Source of the DNA: Crotophaga sulcirostris
Lineage: Eukaryota; Chordata; Aves; Cuculiformes; Crotophagidae
Direction: 5' to 3'
DNA: 64,000 nucleotides
Assembly: GCA_013397455.1 (NCBI GenBank)
Contig: VYZB01000125.1
Span: forward strand, 195,453-259,452
Under the pieces are notes generated by a model. It was not told where the DNA came from, did no database searches, and saw nothing but the letters and a program-made list of their open reading frames with translations. Below, piece after piece: positions 61,501 to 64,000 of this stretch; the stretch's first letter is position 1; the number at the start of each line of letters is the position of its first letter. Position numbers and translations under genes: made by a program.

Positions 61501-63300
61501 TCTTCATTTTATTATAGGCATTCGAAGACTGAGAATGATCACCATGAGCTGCTTCCGCACACTCAGAACTCTTCAAGAAGCACAGTTTGAAAAAAAGATC
61601 CCACTCACCACTCAAATTGCAAGAACTCTTAGCATATGACCGTAATCTTTATACATTCAGTTTCAGAAAGGAAAGAGAATAAAAAAAACACTAGACTTGT
61701 CTCACTTGGCCTGTCTGAAAAACCAACACAGAGGCAAACAGGTTTATCATCTAAAGGACTTGAGATTTCAGTCTGACAGCCTCCGTTGAGTTGGTTTAAA
61801 AATACTTCTGGTTCAACAAGATAGCTGTGTATCTGGAGATGTGCTTCTTAAGCTTTCTATTTACTTTTTACTTTCAGGTTTCATTTGCCACTGGAGTTAA
61901 GTCTAGTCCTTAATAAAAGAAAATCAAGAAGTAGGTTGGCTCTGTTTACCCACAGTGAGTAATGTGGACATTATTTAAATGCACAAAAAAGCAGCTCAGC
62001 TGCATCCCCCCTCAAAAAACCTGCAGAATCAGTGCGGTTTACTATAACTCCGACTTTTATTTTACCAAATCCAAGGTAAAAAAGGGCCCCCTGTGAGGGG
62101 GTAACAGAGAAAGAGTAAGCGGAGCACCCAGCTATATCAGCTGAGCCATGAAGCACTGTCTGAAATAGACTCCATCTACTGCAGTGCTACACTTAAATAC
62201 CACTGCACACGTTGCTAACAGCTTCTGGAACGAGCACAAGTAAGCTCTGTTCAAACTCAAAACTGTTAAGCAACATTTTTTCATAATTATTGATCTAAGA
62301 ACTCAAAAACAGAAATAGTGTGGTAGATAAAAGAAGCCCTTCATCCAACCAGAATTATCCTGTCTTCCAAATAAGAATCGGTTTATCATGTGAATTCAAC
62401 AAAGCGCCTCCTTTGAGACCTGATCATTACTGAGGCTCTCATTTGCGTAAAAGGCCTGTCAGGGTTTTATGAAAGTTGTGTAGGAACAGTCAACTGTCAG
62501 AAAAGCTCAGAGCCTCAGGCATAGGTAGCTTCTTTCTTGGAAGAACCTTAACATATTCTTTCTTAGTCCATTGTTCCCAGTAACGTGCACAAAACTATTA
62601 TTATACTTGCTATTATATCTTCTTTAGACAGGAGGGCTTTCTATTCCTCAGCTCATTAGCAAGTAGCTGTGCTGAACTAGCCTGCAGAGTCCTCAGCTAT
62701 TACAGTTTTTTAACTCCCTGTTCCTCTAAAATCTAACACTGTTGTACTGGTACAAAGATGTCCTGGGTCACAAAGGTCACAAAAAACCCCCAAACAACAA
62801 CAACAAAACCCCCCAAAAGCCCTGCACAGACATCTTCAACCATCTGTTAGCTTCACCCAGGCTGCCTCTGTCACACTGCAGGGAAGATATTAGTTTGGAC
62901 ATCAAGACACTTACTAAGCATAACAATATACATCCAAATGCCCTTCCAGACCCTGGGCAGCCAGGAAAGACAATTTTCTCTCTACACTACACATCAAAAA
63001 CATTGTAGTGTGCAAATCCCAAGCAAGTACTGTGACATCCTTCAAAAAAAAAAAATCTAAGTTTCTAAGAGTGTTTTTGGCAACACAAAGAAGGATGACG
63101 GGAGACTGCATACCCTTCCACCTTACCTCAGTAACGTACCCAGTAGAATTCACAAATCTCTCAAACTCTTCATTGCTGACCTCATACTGATCCATGTAGA
63201 AACTGTTAATATGGACTCTTCTAGAAGGCCATTCTCCGTCTTGCTGTATTTCAGGCTCATCTGTGCCCATTGTGAACACTCCTCCTGGAATAGCAGCCAT
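34475..63300 (-). CDS. SUMF1: SUMF1 (formylglycine-generating enzyme), exons 2-9, 5'-incomplete
   Basis: Eight coding exons on the minus strand splice into 284 residues, collinear with human residues 91-374 without indels. The enzyme oxidises a cysteine in nascent sulfatases to formylglycine in the endoplasmic reticulum, using copper and oxygen; its loss in humans causes multiple sulfatase deficiency. Counting from residue 91, all key positions coincide: copper-binding C336 and C341; disulfide cysteines C218, C235, C346, C365; glycosylation sequon N141-S-T; calcium ligands N259, I260, D273, N293, G296, A298, E300; active-site S333. Position 275 is Y rather than human F, but that ligand is a backbone carbonyl. 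Exon 1 (signal peptide and N-terminal extension) is not in the window and must lie beyond 64000. The paralogue SUMF2 lacks the redox cysteine pair, so this is SUMF1. Confidence 0.97.
34586..37450 (-). other. SUMF1 intron 8
   Basis: 2.9 kb, phase 0, separating the codons of the two catalytic cysteines (C336 in exon 8, C341 in exon 9). It holds a canonical G-quadruplex motif on the + strand at 36073-36092. Otherwise nothing is recognised. Confidence 0.85.
36073..36092 (+). repeat. Canonical G-quadruplex motif
   Basis: G5-A-G3-TA-G3-TCA-G3, which fits the four-run, short-loop pattern, in a purine-rich stretch that continues to about 36121. The G-rich strand is the template strand for SUMF1, so the pre-mRNA carries the C-rich complement. 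Confidence 0.8.
37451..37510 (-). CDS. SUMF1: SUMF1 exon 8
   Basis: 20 codons, residues 319-338, [20 protein letters not shown], phase 0 at both ends. The acceptor is TCTCCTCCACAG and the donor AAG|GTAATG. It carries S333 and copper-binding C336. Confidence 0.97.
40705..41330 (+). mobile_element. CR1 LINE 3' fragment with open ORF2 tail, in SUMF1 intron 7
   Basis: A 5'-truncated CR1, antisense to SUMF1. About 190 codons of the C-terminal end of ORF2 (reverse-transcriptase polyprotein) are open up to the TAG at 41277-41279. Hallmarks are [61 protein letters not shown] and [14 protein letters not shown] short 3' UTR follows, with GGTTGGACTCGACGATCTCA. The endonuclease and the catalytic reverse-transcriptase motifs are missing, so it is not autonomous. 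A 20-bp tandem duplication sits near its 5' edge (TGCCCAGGTGGCCA at 40716 and 40736). Confidence 0.95.
44955..44973 (+). repeat. (AAAT)n microsatellite
   Basis: About four to five copies of ATAA/AAAT, a short simple repeat inside SUMF1 intron 7. Confidence 0.8.
45153..45266 (-). CDS. SUMF1: SUMF1 exon 7
   Basis: 38 codons, residues 281-318, [13 protein letters not shown]... to KDEVQNP, phase 0 at both ends; donor CCT|GTAAGT. It carries the second calcium site (N293, G296, A298, E300) and the [10 protein letters not shown] core of the FGE-sulfatase fold. Confidence 0.97.
45267..46239 (-). other. SUMF1 intron 6
   Basis: About 1 kb, AT-rich, no repeat or RNA gene recognised. Confidence 0.85.
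46240..46354 (-). CDS. SUMF1: SUMF1 exon 6
   Basis: 115 nt: one base completing R242, then 38 codons for residues 243-280 ([13 protein letters not shown]... to GYKGTAP). The acceptor is CTTTTAATAG and the donor CCT|GTAAGT. It contains the first calcium site (N259, I260, D273). Confidence 0.97.
46355..47116 (-). other. SUMF1 intron 5
   Basis: 762 bp, starting with the non-consensus donor GTACCT. It contains the 24-bp minisatellite at 46823-46904. Confidence 0.85.
46823..46904 (+). repeat. 24-bp minisatellite, 3.4 copies
   Basis: Three perfect units of TTCTCCTCTCCTGGGTTCCC plus TGCA (46823-46846, 46847-46870, 46871-46894), then a 10-bp partial copy. The perfect identity implies recent expansion. 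The open frames across it arise because 24 is a multiple of three and the unit has no stop in these frames. Confidence 0.95.
47117..47239 (-). CDS. SUMF1: SUMF1 exon 5
   Basis: 123 nt: one base completing R201, 40 codons for residues 202-241 ([16 protein letters not shown]... to GGLEN), then two bases of R242. It carries disulfide cysteines C218 and C235 and the [17 protein letters not shown] signature of the FGE-sulfatase family. The donor AATAG|GTACCT lacks the usual +4/+5 bases. Confidence 0.96.
47240..49443 (-). other. SUMF1 intron 4
   Basis: 2.2 kb. It contains an unrecognised 97-codon open frame on the same strand as SUMF1 (48161-48454), described under findings. No repeat is recognised. 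Confidence 0.8.
49444..49526 (-). CDS. SUMF1: SUMF1 exon 4
   Basis: 83 nt: 27 codons for residues 174-200 ([27 protein letters not shown]), then two bases of R201. The acceptor is TCCCTTTTCAG and the donor CAG|GTAAGT. Confidence 0.96.
49527..60803 (-). other. SUMF1 intron 3
   Basis: 11.3 kb, the largest intron in the window. It contains a CR1 fragment (59735-59830) and an A16 run is nearby at 60618-60633. No nested gene is recognised; open frames stay short. The patch around 54.6-55.1 kb is less AT-rich but contains nothing identifiable. Confidence 0.8.
59735..59830 (-). mobile_element. CR1 LINE 3'-end fragment in SUMF1 intron 3
   Basis: The + strand reads GATGGGAAGGGACCTCAGGA, then GGTCATCTTGTCCAAACATC and TGCTCAAAGCAG, the reverse complement of a CR1 3' UTR. 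It lies in the same orientation as SUMF1. Beyond about 59830 the similarity fades. Confidence 0.8.
60804..60878 (-). CDS. SUMF1: SUMF1 exon 3
   Basis: 25 codons, residues 149-173, [25 protein letters not shown], phase 0 at both ends; donor GCA|GTGAGT, acceptor TTCTTTCTATAG. It includes S155, one of the residues mutated in human multiple sulfatase deficiency. Because both ends are phase 0, skipping this exon would keep the frame. Confidence 0.96.
60879..63126 (-). other. SUMF1 intron 2
   Basis: 2.2 kb, AT-rich. A CAA-rich stretch with C runs lies at about 62779-62818. Nothing else is recognised. Confidence 0.8.
63127..63300 (-). CDS. SUMF1: SUMF1 exon 2 (first coding exon in the window)
   Basis: 58 codons, residues 91-148, [20 protein letters not shown]... 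to NSTGYVTE. The acceptor is TTTTCTCTGCAG directly before the codon for M91 and the donor GAG|GTAAGG. M91 is an internal methionine, not the start: the human gene also splices here. The exon opens the FGE-sulfatase domain and carries the N141 glycosylation sequon. Confidence 0.97.
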
Positions 63301-64000
63301 CTGCAGAGAAAACACCACGCAAAAGTTTATGAAAATGAAAGATTGCAATGTCTCCTATCAGTCCTACTCCTCCTCCACGTCATCTTTGGAGGTGCTTTTG
63401 CTTTAAGCAGCATTTCACTGACAAGAACTGCCCAACAAAACGGCAACAATGGCATCCTATCACCACCTCTTTGGAAGAAATAGCAAAAGAACTTCAATTG
63501 AGAAAAAAACCTCCCATTTTCAGTCCTTTCTACACAAAGTCTGGGTAATTCAGAACTTTCACAGAGGGCCATGCTTGTGCTATGAGGAGTCCCATGTCCC
63601 CCTACTGTTCCTAAGAACCAAGAAACAATTCAGAGTCCTTTCTACTTTTTTTCAAATGAGGAATTTCAGCATTTGCTCTGCTCCTAGGAGGGCCTGATGC
63701 ATCAATGAAGAATCTGGACATCATGGAAATATAAAGTGCTCTTTGGTGGAAAAGTCTATGCTTGTTTGCATATTAACTACACATGTTTTTTTCATGTAAT
63801 AATAGGCATATGCAGCATTTTATTACCAACGACACTGCTAACCAGCAGGTGGACACAGCAGCTGTAGCTCTGCATACCAGAGATGAGACAAACTTTCAAG
63901 TCAGTTATATTCCACTCCTCTGGAAGACTGGCCTTGGGTAAGAGCCTCAAGCTTCAGTACTAAAGGACCAGTACCAGAATAACATTTTAACTCTTTCAAT
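63301..64000 (-). other. 3' part of SUMF1 intron 1
   Basis: No CpG-rich exon, signal-peptide-like frame or promoter is visible before the window ends, so exon 1 and the SUMF1 promoter must lie beyond position 64000. Confidence 0.8.

Noticed and set aside
1..64000. CRISPR arrays, bacterial operons, phage-like systems or other prokaryotic features
   Set aside because: The split genes, CR1 elements and base composition are those of a vertebrate nuclear genome, and no regularly spaced direct repeats exist apart from the minisatellite and the promoter repeats.

Overview
The window is vertebrate nuclear DNA, almost certainly from a bird. Three things point there. The recognisable interspersed repeats are mainly CR1 LINE tails. 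Repeat density is low for an amniote. Two split vertebrate genes are present and lie tail to tail: SETMAR on the + strand and SUMF1 on the - strand. The same convergent pair exists in mammals (human 3p26), so this is conserved synteny. The species cannot be named from the sequence.

Layout. 1-26.3 kb: no gene recognised, AT-rich, probably the intergenic flank upstream of SETMAR; two faint MIR-like stretches. 26.25-26.45 kb: a long G tract and two CR1 3' ends facing each other. 26.5-27.15 kb: CpG-rich island with the SETMAR promoter, made of three 41-42 bp repeats each carrying a CCAAT box, two of them with a full GC box. 26824-29690: SETMAR, two coding exons, 291 residues, with the methyltransferase (SET) part only and no transposase. 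29.75-34.47 kb: short convergent intergenic gap plus the SUMF1 3' UTR. 34475-63300: coding exons 2-9 of SUMF1 on the - strand, 284 residues, collinear without indels with human residues 91-374. Exon 1 (signal peptide and N-terminus) lies beyond 64 kb. Intron 7 holds a 3' CR1 tail with an open reading frame, intron 5 a 24-bp minisatellite, intron 3 another CR1 scrap, and intron 8 a canonical G-quadruplex motif.

Function. The two genes are neighbours but not a pathway. SETMAR is a SUV39-type SET-domain lysine methyltransferase of the nucleus. SUMF1 is the formylglycine-generating enzyme of the endoplasmic reticulum, which activates all sulfatases. Every copper, calcium and disulfide residue known from the human enzyme that falls in the window is present.

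I found no undescribed biological system. The most unusual features are the repeat-built SETMAR promoter with an in-frame upstream ATG, the inverted CR1 pair with G tract beside it, and a non-consensus splice donor in SUMF1 exon 5. All remaining open frames fit chance expectation for 64 kb of DNA of this composition, with one weak exception noted at 48161-48454.
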